From: Acidobacteriota bacterium
GTDB taxonomy: Bacteria > Acidobacteriota > Vicinamibacteria > Vicinamibacterales > UBA8438
Length of the DNA: 64,000 nt
Reading direction: 5' to 3'
Assembly (NCBI GenBank): GCA_009861545.1
Contig: VXME01000160.1
Location: 114,262 to 178,261 of the forward strand
Positions 51,884 through 61,110 of the stretch are shown piece by piece. Numbering within the stretch: the stretch's first letter is position 1; every line of letters begins with the position of its first letter. Position numbers and translations under genes: made by a program. The notes beneath the pieces are model-generated. The model saw only the letters and a list, made by a program, of their open reading frames with translations. It was not told the origin of the DNA and made no database searches.

Positions 51884-52282
51884 GAGGACTTTCGCGAGAT
51901 GCGGAGCGAGTGTAGCACTGCATGCTCGACCGGCCTCCCTCCCCTCGCATCGAACCCACCTGTCAACGGCAATCGCGCAGTTGCAGAGCGATCGCGCGCA
52001 CTACGATTCGCAGGCCTTCTGCGACACCCGGCGCACCTGTCTTCCTACCGGCAGCAAGCGACTCTCGTATTCCCGTACTCCGGCTGCCCGTGTTCGGCTT
52101 CGCTTACCTCCGTCGTTCTTGCACGCCGTGCTGTAACGTTGCGCGGTTCCTGGAACGCATCGGCCTGAAGCGGAACGGATTCGAGCACCCTTCCGCGTGC
52201 GCCGACCGGGTTCGGTCGGCGGGCGTCTAAACCTCAGGGGTAAGAGAGAAAGTGCTGCTGCGCCCGGAAGTCGTTGTTCCCG
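51884..52282. other. intergenic region before the MalT-like regulator, with a strong hairpin
   Basis: About 400 bases hold no convincing gene. It separates two divergent genes, so it must carry both promoters, but I cannot fix their positions. The clearest structure is at 52201-52220: GCCGACCG and CGGTCGGC form a perfect 8-bp stem with a four-base loop, about 60 bases before the regulator start. It lacks a T-run and could be a leader hairpin. Confidence 0.45.
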
Positions 52283-55009
52283 ATGTCGCGAACGTCTGAG
52301 TCCACAGTGTCTCCAGGCGGCGTCGAAGGCTCGAACGCCGCCAGACCCAGCATCCTTCCACATTGGCTGCTGCGCGCGCGAGTGATTCCGCCGCCGCCGC
52401 CCCCGGACTACGTACGCCCCGCACCGCTGCTGCGGCGCATCGACGGGGTGCTGGAGCGGCGGCTGACGGTGCTTCAGTCGCCCGGCGGCTTCGGCAAGAC
52501 GACCGCGCTGGCGGACGTCAGTCATAGAAAGAGGAGAAAGGGCGTAGTGGCCGCCTGGCTTTCGCTGGACCAGGACGACAACGCGGACGTGTTCGGGCAC
52601 TACCTCGCTCGCGCATTCGAGCACGCGGGCCTGAACCTCGCAGCGATCGGCAACGAGGACGCCTGGTCGTCGTCGCCGTTCATGCAGCGACTGGGCATGT
52701 TGGCCAGTGCGATCGAGCTGCACGCGGATCCGTGCCTGCTCGTACTCGACGAGGTGGATCTGCTGCCGCCCGGCACCGTCGAATCGGTCGGTCTGCTTCT
52801 GAAGGGCAGTCCCCGCAACCTGCACATCGCGATGGCGTTCCGGTCCAATCCGGGGCTCGACCTCGCGCCGAGCCTCCTCGACGGCAGCGCGATTGTCCTC
52901 AAGGCATCGCAATTCCGCTTGTCGCGGCCGGATATTGCCCGGTTCTTCGACGAGGCGCTAACGCGCCGCCAACTTGTCGCAGTCGAAGAGCGCACGGCCG
53001 GATGGCCTGTAGCGCTCATGGTCGACAAGAACAGACGCGCCGCCAGCGTGGAGCCGCTTGGCGGGGACATCGTCGGACTCTCCGAGAACTACGTGGGCGT
53101 CCGGTTGCTCCGAGGGCTGTCGAACCAGGACCGCCGGTCTCTCTTCAACCTGGCCGTCTTCGACTGGATCGATGCCGACATCGTGGACGAGGTGCTGGGT
53201 TCGAGCGACGCCCGCCTGTGCGTCTCCGCGCTGCCTTCGCTCGACGGCCTTCGGCTGCCCGTCGACGGGAACGATGCGGAGTGGCGTCTGCATCCGTTGG
53301 TCAAGGAGTACTGCGCCAGTCGATTCGCGGTCGAGAATCCGGTGCGCAAGCGCTTCCTGCATACGAGGATAGCGCGCGTGCTCGCACGACACGGCCACCT
53401 GGAACTGGCTTGGCGCCATGCCACGCGGGCGGGCGACTACCGACTCGTCGGCGAGCTCATCGAGAATGTCGGCGCGTTCGGGTTGTGGCTGCGCGAGGGC
53501 ATAGGCGGACTGGCCGCAGCCGGCCGGTTCCTGACATCGAGGATCACGGCGGTGTCTCCGCGCCTCGGACTGCTGCGCTGCATCGATCTCAGGCTCGCGT
53601 CGAGGCACGAAGAAGCGTCGGCGCTGTACGAGACCATCGCAGTGGAGACTGACGGTTTCACCCGCGACCGGAAGGGTGGGGATCCCGAAGCGCTCACCGT
53701 CGACCGGGTCTTGACGCAGGCGGTGCTCGCCGGCGGCACGTGTCGTTTTCTGCACGGTGCGCTCGACTCGTTGGTGCCGGCCGGCGCGGCAGCCGAATGT
53801 TCCGGCGAGCGCCGCCATTTCGTTTCGAGCGCCCGGCATCTCCTGCGCTGCATCTCCTGTTGCCATCGGGCCGAGTTCGAGGAGAGCCGCCGCCACGGAC
53901 TGAAGGTGCGCGCCCGTTTCGCAGACGACATGCGGTACGGGGACCTTTTCGCGAGCATCTACCTCGGGATGGTGGACATGGTCCAAGGGCGCGTGCAGGG
54001 GGCGATCGAATGGTACAAGCGTGCCCGGCGGGCCACGAGGGATTTCTTTCCTTCCGATCCCCGGCTGGCGACGAGCAACGATGTCCTCGCCATCGAGCTC
54101 GATCTCGAGCGGAACCGGGTGAAGGCGATTCAGCAGCGCAAGTTGCAGGGGTTCACCGAACTGCGGGGAATCTGGAACGAGATCTATGCGGTTGCGGTAG
54201 CGGTCCGCGCGGAACTGACGTTCGAGCAGTTCGACGGCAGAGCCGTAATCGAGTTCCTGGGCCGAACGGTCGAGGACGTCCGGAGGATGGGCGCCCGGAG
54301 CCTGGAGACCTATCTGTCGGCGCTGCTGGCCTACTATCTGGTCAGGGTTGGCCGGACCGCAGAGGCGGCGCAGGTCTGGCAGGAACACGCCCTGCCCTGT
54401 GAGACTTCGGAACTGCTCGATCTGGACGGCCAGTCCTGGCGCAGGATGGAGGCGCTGTCGTGCGCCCGCGTGGCCCTGCTGGTCGCGCAGGACGACCTTC
54501 GGGGCGCCGAGGAGCTGGCGAGCGCACTGTGGGTCACCGCATCGGAACGTGGAATGACCCGCACGGCGATGCGGGCCCTGGGGCTGTCGGTCACGGTTGC
54601 CCACCGGGCGGGTCGCGAGGACCGCGCACTCTCACGACTGGTCGAGTTCCTGCGCCTCATGAGCAGAGTGGACTACGTCCGGCCGTTGGTGAGCCAGGGA
54701 GAGACAGCCCGCACGCTGCTGCGACGTCTGCCCGGCACGGGTCTCGACGTGAGTCTGCAGAAGAACGCCGAGGCCGTGCTGTCGCACTTCGGCGAGCCAT
54801 CCCGCGCCCGACCTCAGGAGTTCACCCCGCGAGAGCTGGACGTGCTGGCGGAAGTCCGCCGCGGCCACCGAAACAAGACAATCGCCAACGCTCTGGGGAT
54901 AACGGACGGCGGCGTGCGCTACCACCTCAAGAACATATACCGCAAGACCGGCGTCCGTCGGCGGCTCGACGCCGTCCGCTACGCGGAGGAGAAAGGGATC
55001 CTCGGCTGA
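52283..55009 (+). CDS. MalT-like LuxR family ATP-binding transcriptional regulator
   Basis: A 908-residue regulator of the LAL/MalT type. The N-terminal ATPase has Walker A LQSPGGFGKTTALADV near residue 70 and Walker B LLVLDEVDLLPPG near 155. A winged helix region is around 260-320 and a long helical TPR-like sensor stretch around 350-820. The C-terminal LuxR helix-turn-helix is about 845-905 (TPRELDVLAEVRRGHRNKTI; GVRYHLKNIYRKTGVRRRLD). Such proteins sense small ligands in the TPR region and activate transcription. No target is adjacent. ATG 52283 is used; TTG 52274 is possible. The region after it is decayed mobile DNA, so the regulator may itself be accessory. Confidence 0.85.
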   Translation: MSRTSESTVSPGGVEGSNAARPSILPHWLLRARVIPPPPPPDYVRPAPLLRRIDGVLERRLTVLQSPGGFGKTTALADVSHRKRRKGVVAAWLSLDQDDNADVFGHYLARAFEHAGLNLAAIGNEDAWSSSPFMQRLGMLASAIELHADPCLLVLDEVDLLPPGTVESVGLLLKGSPRNLHIAMAFRSNPGLDLAPSLLDGSAIVLKASQFRLSRPDIARFFDEALTRRQLVAVEERTAGWPVALMVDKNRRAASVEPLGGDIVGLSENYVGVRLLRGLSNQDRRSLFNLAVFDWIDADIVDEVLGSSDARLCVSALPSLDGLRLPVDGNDAEWRLHPLVKEYCASRFAVENPVRKRFLHTRIARVLARHGHLELAWRHATRAGDYRLVGELIENVGAFGLWLREGIGGLAAAGRFLTSRITAVSPRLGLLRCIDLRLASRHEEASALYETIAVETDGFTRDRKGGDPEALTVDRVLTQAVLAGGTCRFLHGALDSLVPAGAAAECSGERRHFVSSARHLLRCISCCHRAEFEESRRHGLKVRARFADDMRYGDLFASIYLGMVDMVQGRVQGAIEWYKRARRATRDFFPSDPRLATSNDVLAIELDLERNRVKAIQQRKLQGFTELRGIWNEIYAVAVAVRAELTFEQFDGRAVIEFLGRTVEDVRRMGARSLETYLSALLAYYLVRVGRTAEAAQVWQEHALPCETSELLDLDGQSWRRMEALSCARVALLVAQDDLRGAEELASALWVTASERGMTRTAMRALGLSVTVAHRAGREDRALSRLVEFLRLMSRVDYVRPLVSQGETARTLLRRLPGTGLDVSLQKNAEAVLSHFGEPSRARPQEFTPRELDVLAEVRRGHRNKTIANALGITDGGVRYHLKNIYRKTGVRRRLDAVRYAEEKGILG

Positions 55010-55036
55010 GTTACCTCGCTGTCCGCCAAAGCGGGG

Positions 55037-55143
55037 CTATGCGGAGCTCGGGACTATGCGGAGTTGCTCCGGGTTCCGCTTGCTCAAGTACCTGTAGAAC
55101 CAATGATTTGCGTCAGTTGATCGGTCCCCGAGACTTCGCATAG
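55037..55143. repeat. three copies of a 10-bp core next to a recombinase relic
   Basis: CTATGCGGAG occurs at 55037-55046 and again at 55054-55063 (17 bases apart), and in inverted form with one mismatch at 55134-55143. The longer shared stretch around copies two and three is CGGGACTATGCG / CCCGACTATGCG. From memory, repeats of this type mark the ends of elements moved by tyrosine recombinases, which fits the relic that starts at 55188. It also contains a hairpin at 55157-55175. Confidence 0.5.
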
Positions 55144-55187
55144 TCGGGATGCTCTGTCCGGCCTGATTGGCCGGAAAGGAGCATTTC

Positions 55188-55500
55188 ATGACCGTTCCCA
55201 GCTCGTGGTCCCTCGACGATCTGGTCGAGGCGTTCTACCCAGCACCAACGACGTACGCGCGGTCTGCGTCCACAGACTTTGCGTGGCCGCGCCCGGCTCG
55301 TCCGGATGCTCGTCCGGGCCGCTCTTGGCGCGGACCCGCTCGACCCTGCTCGCCTCGCGCCGGCCGATGTAGTGGCGTTCATCACATCGCTACGAGGACG
55401 GTTCTCTCCTGGCTCGATGCGGACCGTGCGGTCGACGTTGCGGTCGTTCTTCCGGTTCCTGCGCTTCGAGGGTTCTGCGGCGACGAGCTCGAGCGCAACC
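55188..55500 (+). pseudogene. remnant of a tyrosine recombinase (N-terminal core-binding domain only)
   Basis: A good ribosome site (AAAGGAG) precedes ATG 55188 and the first residues (SWSLDDLVEAF) look like the opening of an integrase. A frame change near 55250 is then needed to read GLRPQTLRGRARLVRMLVRA, then LAPADVVAFITSLRGRFSPG and RTVRSTLRSFFRFLRFEG, a typical SAM-like core-binding domain. After about 55470 the frame breaks again and no catalytic Arg...HxxR...Tyr domain is present. It is dead. The three core repeats just upstream are probably its former recombination sites. Confidence 0.7.
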
Positions 55501-55570
55501 TCGGACCGGACAACCGTTTTCGATACCGCGGACGATCTCATTGCGACCGTGACGCTGTTGAGCACGACAC

Positions 55571-56515
55571 CTACCGGTCCCGTTCGCGGAAGGGCCGGGT
55601 GATCGCTGGGTCCGTACGAAACAGAAGACCGCGGGACTCATTGGAACTAGCCCCCCCACGCTGCCGCCGCCACCCGGTGCACCGCCGAATGACGTTGTCT
55701 GTCTCGAAACACCCTTCCAGCTCAGGGTTGCCCGACAGCGTATCGGACGAATATTGCACGACGGTGGTGCCGGTCATGACGCCGGGGGTGTCCGCCCGTG
55801 ACTCCCAGGACATCAAGCGTGCCCGAATCTCGCCGGTGTCGTTCGGCAGGCGGAACGCGACCTCGTCGGACGTCAAGGTGAGCCTCCCATCGATCGAGAT
55901 CGTCCCGGACTGGACGGTCCACTCGTAGTTCGGCGGCGCGGTGAACGTGCTCGCCACCGACCCGGTGACCGTTGCGCCGTCCTGCGTGAAGTTGACTGTC
56001 AGGGGTATCCAGGAAGCGCAGTCAGGCAGGCTGTTGCAGTTCTCCTCGTCCAATGCCTGCCAGTCCGGCGGCACGGTTATGCTCGTCACGTTCAGGTCAC
56101 CCTCCCAATGTCCATGGAACTCCGGGAAGACCCGGATGCTTAGCGAGCCTTGCCCGCCGGACGGGACCTGGGCGGATATCGTCGCCTCGCCGGCCGAGAC
56201 GGCGGTCACGAGGCCCGACGACGACACGGTCGCAACGGCCGGGGCATCCGACTCCCAGACTGCATTGGTGACGGCCTGTGTGCCAGTGCCGCTCGACGAA
56301 AGGCTTGCCTGAAACTGCACCTCGTCGCCGATGTAGATCGTGCCGTGGTTCTCGGGATAGGTGACGGAGACGCTCGACGTCGTGACCGGCGACGGCGCGC
56401 TGAGACCGCCACTATCCCCGCCGCAGGCAACTGCCAGCAGGCAGGCTGCGGCGAGCAGCCCGCAGGCCAAGTCCCTATTCGTTCGGCGGACAATCGCGTG
56501 GAGCCGGCTTTTCAC
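55571..56515 (-). CDS. BIG2-domain lipoprotein
   Basis: A 314-residue protein with a lipoprotein signal (GLLAAACLLAVACGGDSGG; lipobox LAVAC). An Ig-like BIG2 domain follows (AVTNAVWESDAPAVATVSSS; GLVTAVSAGEATISAQVPSG), then a beta-rich domain of about 150 residues starting at FHGHWEGDLNVTS. It is probably anchored at the cell surface. GTG 56515 is chosen because GGAGG lies seven bases upstream; an ATG 27 bases further back adds basic residues before the signal. The last 30 residues are Arg/Ser-rich and lie next to the recombinase relic, so the natural C terminus may have been replaced. Confidence 0.72.
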   Translation of the reverse strand: MKSRLHAIVRRTNRDLACGLLAAACLLAVACGGDSGGLSAPSPVTTSSVSVTYPENHGTIYIGDEVQFQASLSSSGTGTQAVTNAVWESDAPAVATVSSSGLVTAVSAGEATISAQVPSGGQGSLSIRVFPEFHGHWEGDLNVTSITVPPDWQALDEENCNSLPDCASWIPLTVNFTQDGATVTGSVASTFTAPPNYEWTVQSGTISIDGRLTLTSDEVAFRLPNDTGEIRARLMSWESRADTPGVMTGTTVVQYSSDTLSGNPELEGCFETDNVIRRCTGWRRQRGGASSNESRGLLFRTDPAITRPFRERDR

Positions 56516-56572
56516 CGTTTTCCTCCGTCGAGCAACCGGCAAGCGATGCCGGCGGCCCTTGTCGACAGACAG

Positions 56573-58105
56573 TCATCCGCAGCGGATCGAGCCGGCTGAC
56601 GTGGTGTTCAACAGGGTGACGAACGTCGTGAAGTCATCCTCGGTGCTGTAGCGGTTGTCGGACCCGTTGTGGTGGACCGGAACTACGAAGTCGATCACGG
56701 TGTCGCCGTTCACGTCCGCAGGCACGGCATAGGTTCCGAAATGGCGGTCCGATCCGGCGAACGGCTCGGGAGACATCGCCTGGAATTGGCCGCTCCCGTT
56801 GTTCCGGTACACCAGTGGCGACTCGGTGACCACGCGGCCGAGGCTTCGCGCCATGACCAGATCCGCGCAGCCGTCGCGGTCAACGTCGTGCATTCTCGGG
56901 TCTGCGGTGTTGTGCAGTGGAGCGCCGTCCATGTAGCGCTCCAGAGTGGTGGCGCTCTGATCGCCCATCCGGGTAGGCGTCTCGTCGACAAACGACATGG
57001 GTCTGCGGCGACGGAGCACGCCGGACGCTGTCCCGTCATTGATGAGAATCTGAATGTAGCGACCCGTGTGCCAGAGCACGTCCGACTGGGTGTCACCGTT
57101 GCGCTCGTGCACGAGCAACAGGTCCTGAAACCCGTCGTCGTTGACGTCGAAATGCGTCAGCGACGGGACTGACGTGTAGCCGTCGTAGAACGCCGGATGC
57201 GGCAGTTCAATGCGTTCCGGATAGTGCCCGGTACCGTCGTTCACCAGGACGATGCTGAACTGGTTGATGTGGGTCGGATCGAAGTCCCGGATCTGTCCGA
57301 GCGCGAGGTCGAGGTCGCCATCATTGTCCAGGTCCACCAGGTCGTTTCCCACGTGCCGCCAGAACTCCGGTTGCGGGTTGTGGAGCAGCTCGTAGGGTGC
57401 GCGATCGGGGTCGAGCGTGAACGTGCCATCGCCATTGTTCACCATGAAGTGGCCTATGACGTTGGCGCCACCGCTGCTCTCGACCCACAAATCGATGTCG
57501 CCGTCACCGTCGATGTCGCCTGACGCCGCGGTCTTGACGTGAAGGTCTGCGAGCCCGGAGTATCTGGGGCTCGGCCGCAATTCGTGTTCCTGCCTGACCG
57601 CGTCCGCCAGCGCTTCCGATGGCCGAAGCGCTCCGTCCTGGCTGCTCAGGAACAACTGCGGCGGATTGCCGTAGTTGTCCCATCCGCCGACCCCATCTTC
57701 CACGTAGACGCCGGCATCGAAGACCGCGAGGTCCGGTCGCGTGTCGCCGTTGAAATCGTCCGCGACTACGACCGCTTTGCGCACGTCGATCGTCCCTTCG
57801 ACCAATTCCGGCGCGTGCCTCAAGCCTCCGTCGCCCATGCCGACAAACACGTGCAGCGTCGTCTTCGTGAGTCGTTCCTCGCGAGTCGCGCCGCCGTAGT
57901 AATCGGTACGCCCTCCCGCGAGGATGTCGTCGCGGCCATCAGCGTTGAGATCTGCGACGGCGTGGACGAAGTCAAGCCGGCCGAGATCAGGATCGGTAAG
58001 GACGCGGGAAAAGGTGAGCCTCGAAGACGTTTGTGCATTCGCTACGGAACAGCCGAGCAACACTGCCCCGATCACTACGACGAACTGGCGCGACAACATG
58101 GACAC
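56573..58105 (-). CDS. exported FG-GAP/VCBS repeat protein
   Basis: A 510-residue secreted protein with a signal peptide (FVVVIGAVLLGCSVANAQ). At least six FG-GAP/VCBS-type calcium-binding repeats are visible as DxNxDGxxD loops, for example VADLNADGRDDILAGG, SGDIDGDGDIDLWVES, LVDLDNDGDLDLALGQ, HFDVNDDGFQDLLLVH, MHDVDRDGCADLVMAR and PADVNGDTVIDFVVPV. These fold into a beta-propeller like integrin-alpha heads and occur in secreted adhesins or enzymes. The start may be GTG 58105 or ATG 58099; a Cys in LLGC makes a lipoprotein possible. It is upstream of the BIG2 lipoprotein gene (57 bases) and probably co-transcribed with it. Confidence 0.8.
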   Translation of the reverse strand: MSMLSRQFVVVIGAVLLGCSVANAQTSSRLTFSRVLTDPDLGRLDFVHAVADLNADGRDDILAGGRTDYYGGATREERLTKTTLHVFVGMGDGGLRHAPELVEGTIDVRKAVVVADDFNGDTRPDLAVFDAGVYVEDGVGGWDNYGNPPQLFLSSQDGALRPSEALADAVRQEHELRPSPRYSGLADLHVKTAASGDIDGDGDIDLWVESSGGANVIGHFMVNNGDGTFTLDPDRAPYELLHNPQPEFWRHVGNDLVDLDNDGDLDLALGQIRDFDPTHINQFSIVLVNDGTGHYPERIELPHPAFYDGYTSVPSLTHFDVNDDGFQDLLLVHERNGDTQSDVLWHTGRYIQILINDGTASGVLRRRRPMSFVDETPTRMGDQSATTLERYMDGAPLHNTADPRMHDVDRDGCADLVMARSLGRVVTESPLVYRNNGSGQFQAMSPEPFAGSDRHFGTYAVPADVNGDTVIDFVVPVHHNGSDNRYSTEDDFTTFVTLLNTTSAGSIRCG

Positions 58106-58155
58106 TCATCCCTCGTGTGCCGAACTCGAATTCGGCCTCGGGCCTCCTCTCGGCG

Positions 58156-58709
58156 CTAGCCGTCCAGGGACCCAGTCGACCGGGCGCCTCGCGCCGACTG
58201 CCAACTGCGAATTGCCACCCGCGTCCGCGGACCGAACAGGCCGTCCGCGACGCCAGGGTCGAAGCCCGCCGCCTGGAGGCCCTGCTGCACCTGCCGCCGC
58301 GTCGACCGGTCGAGACCGAGCCCTTCCTCGACCACCGGGCCGTTGCAGCCCCACGCGCGAACCAGGCACCCCGCGCCGCCGGGCGAACGACACTCGGCCA
58401 GCGCCCGCTGCTGGGCACTGGACGCAGAGGCGTACGATTACGCCCAACCCACCGCCGTGCTGTGCGCGTCCTGGTCGGCCGCATTCGCCCCGCAACGGTT
58501 GAACGTCGGCACGACCGAGCACCCGGTGGCGCACTCGCGCAACGCCGCCGCGTGCGCCGCTGCCGACATCTCGTAGTCCACGGCCCAGCCCCACTGGTCG
58601 CCCTGCCGCTCTTCGATCGCCAGCGCCCCTACCAGGGGCTGGGCCGACGACGACGACACGAAAATGACCAACGCGAGAACCGCTACAACAAGCGTCGTCT
58701 GGTTCGCAT
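58156..58709 (-). pseudogene. DUF4189 + peptidoglycan-binding domain gene, broken by a frameshift and a stop
   Basis: Leftward from ATG 58709, MRTRRR is followed after a one-base frame change by a signal-like LVVAVLALVIFVSSSSAQP and a DUF4189 domain (VGALAIEERQGDQWGWAVDY; RCGANAADQDAHSTAVGWA). A TAA stop (58438-58440) then interrupts the same frame, which continues as SYASASSAQQRALAECRS, CLVRAWGCNGP and a PG_binding_1-type stretch (RQVQQGLQAAGFDPGVADGL; FGPRTRVAIRSWQSARGA) to a stop at 58156. The joined product would be an exported, cell-wall-bound protein. Two lesions make it a pseudogene. Confidence 0.65.
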
Positions 58710-58918
58710 CTTGCTAAATCCGTCATGGGCGCCTCAAGACCCAAACGCCGCAATGCGGCAGGGGTTGCCACGGGCTGCCAACAACGCTCAACGTCGGATG
58801 CACCGGTGCCGTGCCGTGGCTACTGGCGACAATGAATAGTAGTTTGCGGCCCGCATCAGCAGCAACGGCTAGTTCAATTGGCGCTCAGGGACCAGACCGT
58901 TTGTCCTGTGGGTTCGCC

Positions 58919-58989
58919 ACCTGGAATCGTCTGCTACCCGTAACGGGCACGGCACTCTCTGGTCAAGCCTGAATCGCTGACGTTGAATC
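58919..58989 (+). repeat. 71-bp direct repeat, copy 1 (upstream of the NCS2 permease)
   Basis: This segment matches 61002-61072 with five mismatches in 71 bases. It contains a promoter-like pair, TGGTCA (58960-58965) and TTGAAT (58983-58988), with 17 bases between, which would start transcription about 100 bases before the permease start. The flanking stretch 58710-58918 shows no gene. Confidence 0.75.
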
Positions 58990-59099
58990 GTTCGGCGTCC
59001 CCGTACCTCATCGGGGGGCTGACCAACGGCACGCAGCTTCGCGGTCAGATCTGCAATCGACGTGATGACGCCGCGCGACAGCCGGCAGAAACCCCAACG

Positions 59100-60860
59100 A
59101 TGGCATCCAACCCCGCAGACGCTCGCCGCGACGTCCGCTACGAGCCCAACGAGCGTCCTCCCAAGTTGCTGTCCCTCGGGCTCGGAATGCAGCATGCGCT
59201 GCTCGCTGTTTCCGGCATCGTGCTGGGCCCGACGATCCTGATCCACACCGCCGGCGGCAGCGATGCCTATCTGATGTGGGCGGTGTGCACGGCGTTGGCG
59301 ATCTGCGGGATCACAACTGCGGTCCAGGCAGTGCGGGTCGGGCACATAGGCGCCGGCTACGTCCTGCTGATGGGCAGCAGCAGCGCCTTTCTCGCGGTCT
59401 CCGTGTCGGCGCTGGAGCAGGGAGGGCCGGGGCTGCTGGCCACGTTGATCATCGTATCTTCGCTGTTCCAGTTCGCCCTGGCGGCCAGGTTGTCGGCGCT
59501 GCGCCGGATCTTCACCCCGACGGTGGCCGGCACTGTCGTCATGCTGATCCCGGTCACCCTGGCGCCGGTCATCCTCGGCAAGCTCACCGATGTGCCGGAC
59601 GGCGCATCGCCGGCGGCGGCGCCGGTCACGGTGGGCGTGACGCTGCTCGTCATCGTCGTAACCGCGCTGCGCGGCTCCAGCCTGTGGCGCCTGTGGGGAC
59701 CGATCGTCGGCATCGTCGCGGGCACCGCGACCGGGGGCCTTGCCTTCGGACTCTACGACACGGCGGGCATTCGCCAGGCGGGCTGGATCGGCTTGCCGCC
59801 CATTGCCTGGCCCGGACTCGATCTCGGCTTCGGACCCGAATTCTGGGCCCTGCTGCCGGCGTTCGTGCTGGTGACCATCGTGGGTGCGATGGACACGCTC
59901 GGCGACGGCGTCGCCATCCAGCGGGTGTCGTGGCGCCGGCCGCGCGCCATCGATTTCCGGTCGATCCAGGGTGCGATGTCGGCCGACGGCCTCGGGAACC
60001 TGTTGTCGGGTCTGGCCGGCACGCTGCCGAACACGACCTATGCCACGGGCATTTCGATCGTGGAGCTGACCGGCGTGGCCGCCCGCTCGGTCGGCGTCTG
60101 CATCGGGCTCATCTTCGTCGTGATTGCGTTCATGCCGAAGCTCCTGGCGGTAATCATCGCGATCCCCGGCCCGGTGGTGGCCGGCTACTTCGTTCTCCTG
60201 GTGGCCAAGCTCTTCACCTTCGGCATCGAGATCCTCCAGCACGAAGGGCTCGACCCTCGGAAGAACGTCGTGGTCGGCCTCGCCTTCTGGATCGGCCTCG
60301 CGTTTCAACTCGACTGGATCTTTCCGGAGTACTTCCAGGGACCTTGGAGCGAGATGCTCGGCAGCGCGATAACGGCAGGTGGCTTGACGGTGATCGCACT
60401 GACGCTGTTCGAGGAGCTTACGGGACCGCGCCGCCTGCGCCTGCGGGTTACATTGAGCGCCGATGCGTGTCCGAAGATCGATGCTCTCCTGGCGAAGCTC
60501 GGCGAGCGCCGGCAGTGGAGCGAGGAGATGGTCGACCGCGTTCGTGCGATTGGCGAGGAGACGCTTCTGTTGCTTATCGGCAGGCAGGAGGAACGCACGG
60601 CGGGGAACGGGCGGCAGTTGTTGCTGGTAGCAGGCGGCGAGCGCAATGCGGCCGTGCTGGAGTTCATCGCCGCCACGGACGAGGCGAACCTCGAGGACCG
60701 GATGGCGCTGCTCGGTGACCGGCCCGTGGGCGGACGGATGGAGCAGGAAGTACCCCTCCGGTTGTTGCGACACTATGCCTCGTCGGTGCGCCACAACCAG
60801 TACCACGACACCGACGTGATCACGGTCCGCGTCGAGTCCGCCTCGAACACGAAGCTCTGA
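59100..60860 (+). CDS. NCS2 family purine/pyrimidine permease with a C-terminal ATPase-like domain
   Basis: A 586-residue protein. The first 440 residues form an NCS2 (xanthine/uracil permease) transporter with about 14 helices (LGLGMQHALLAVSGIVLGPT; LLPAFVLVTIVGAMDTLGDG; NLLSGLAGTLPNTTYATGIS, the last two close to the substrate-binding helices). The remaining 140 residues are cytosolic and look like an anti-sigma/HATPase-type fold (MVDRVRAIGEETLLLLIGRQ; LLVAGGERNAAVLEFIAATD), an uncommon fusion. It should import a nucleobase with protons. ATG 59100 starts the family N terminus. It lies between two copies of a 71-bp repeat. Confidence 0.83.
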   Translation: MASNPADARRDVRYEPNERPPKLLSLGLGMQHALLAVSGIVLGPTILIHTAGGSDAYLMWAVCTALAICGITTAVQAVRVGHIGAGYVLLMGSSSAFLAVSVSALEQGGPGLLATLIIVSSLFQFALAARLSALRRIFTPTVAGTVVMLIPVTLAPVILGKLTDVPDGASPAAAPVTVGVTLLVIVVTALRGSSLWRLWGPIVGIVAGTATGGLAFGLYDTAGIRQAGWIGLPPIAWPGLDLGFGPEFWALLPAFVLVTIVGAMDTLGDGVAIQRVSWRRPRAIDFRSIQGAMSADGLGNLLSGLAGTLPNTTYATGISIVELTGVAARSVGVCIGLIFVVIAFMPKLLAVIIAIPGPVVAGYFVLLVAKLFTFGIEILQHEGLDPRKNVVVGLAFWIGLAFQLDWIFPEYFQGPWSEMLGSAITAGGLTVIALTLFEELTGPRRLRLRVTLSADACPKIDALLAKLGERRQWSEEMVDRVRAIGEETLLLLIGRQEERTAGNGRQLLLVAGGERNAAVLEFIAATDEANLEDRMALLGDRPVGGRMEQEVPLRLLRHYASSVRHNQYHDTDVITVRVESASNTKL

Positions 60861-61001
60861 GCCGGCACGAAGCGGACGCGTGACATCGAGCACGGGGATA
60901 CCCGCAACCACGCGAGCATGGCGCGGTGCGGCAGGCGCGGGTCGCGCGGAACTCGGCTCCCCTACCTGCAGTCCGCCGTCAAGCAGGTCCCTGGGTTCCC
61001 T

Positions 61002-61072
61002 ACCTGGAATCGTCTGCTACCCGCAACCGGCACGACACTCTCTTGTCAGGCCTGAATCGCTGACGTTGAATC
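61002..61072 (+). repeat. 71-bp direct repeat, copy 2 (upstream of the autotransporter)
   Basis: Same sequence as 58919-58989 with five differences. The promoter-like pair is better here: TTGTCA (61043-61048), 17 bases, TTGAAT (61066-61071), predicting transcription near 61079, about 32 bases before the next gene. The 140 bases between the permease stop and this repeat show no gene. Confidence 0.75.
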
Positions 61073-61110
61073 TTCCGACGTTGCCGACCGCACACTCATC
61101 GAGCGGATTC

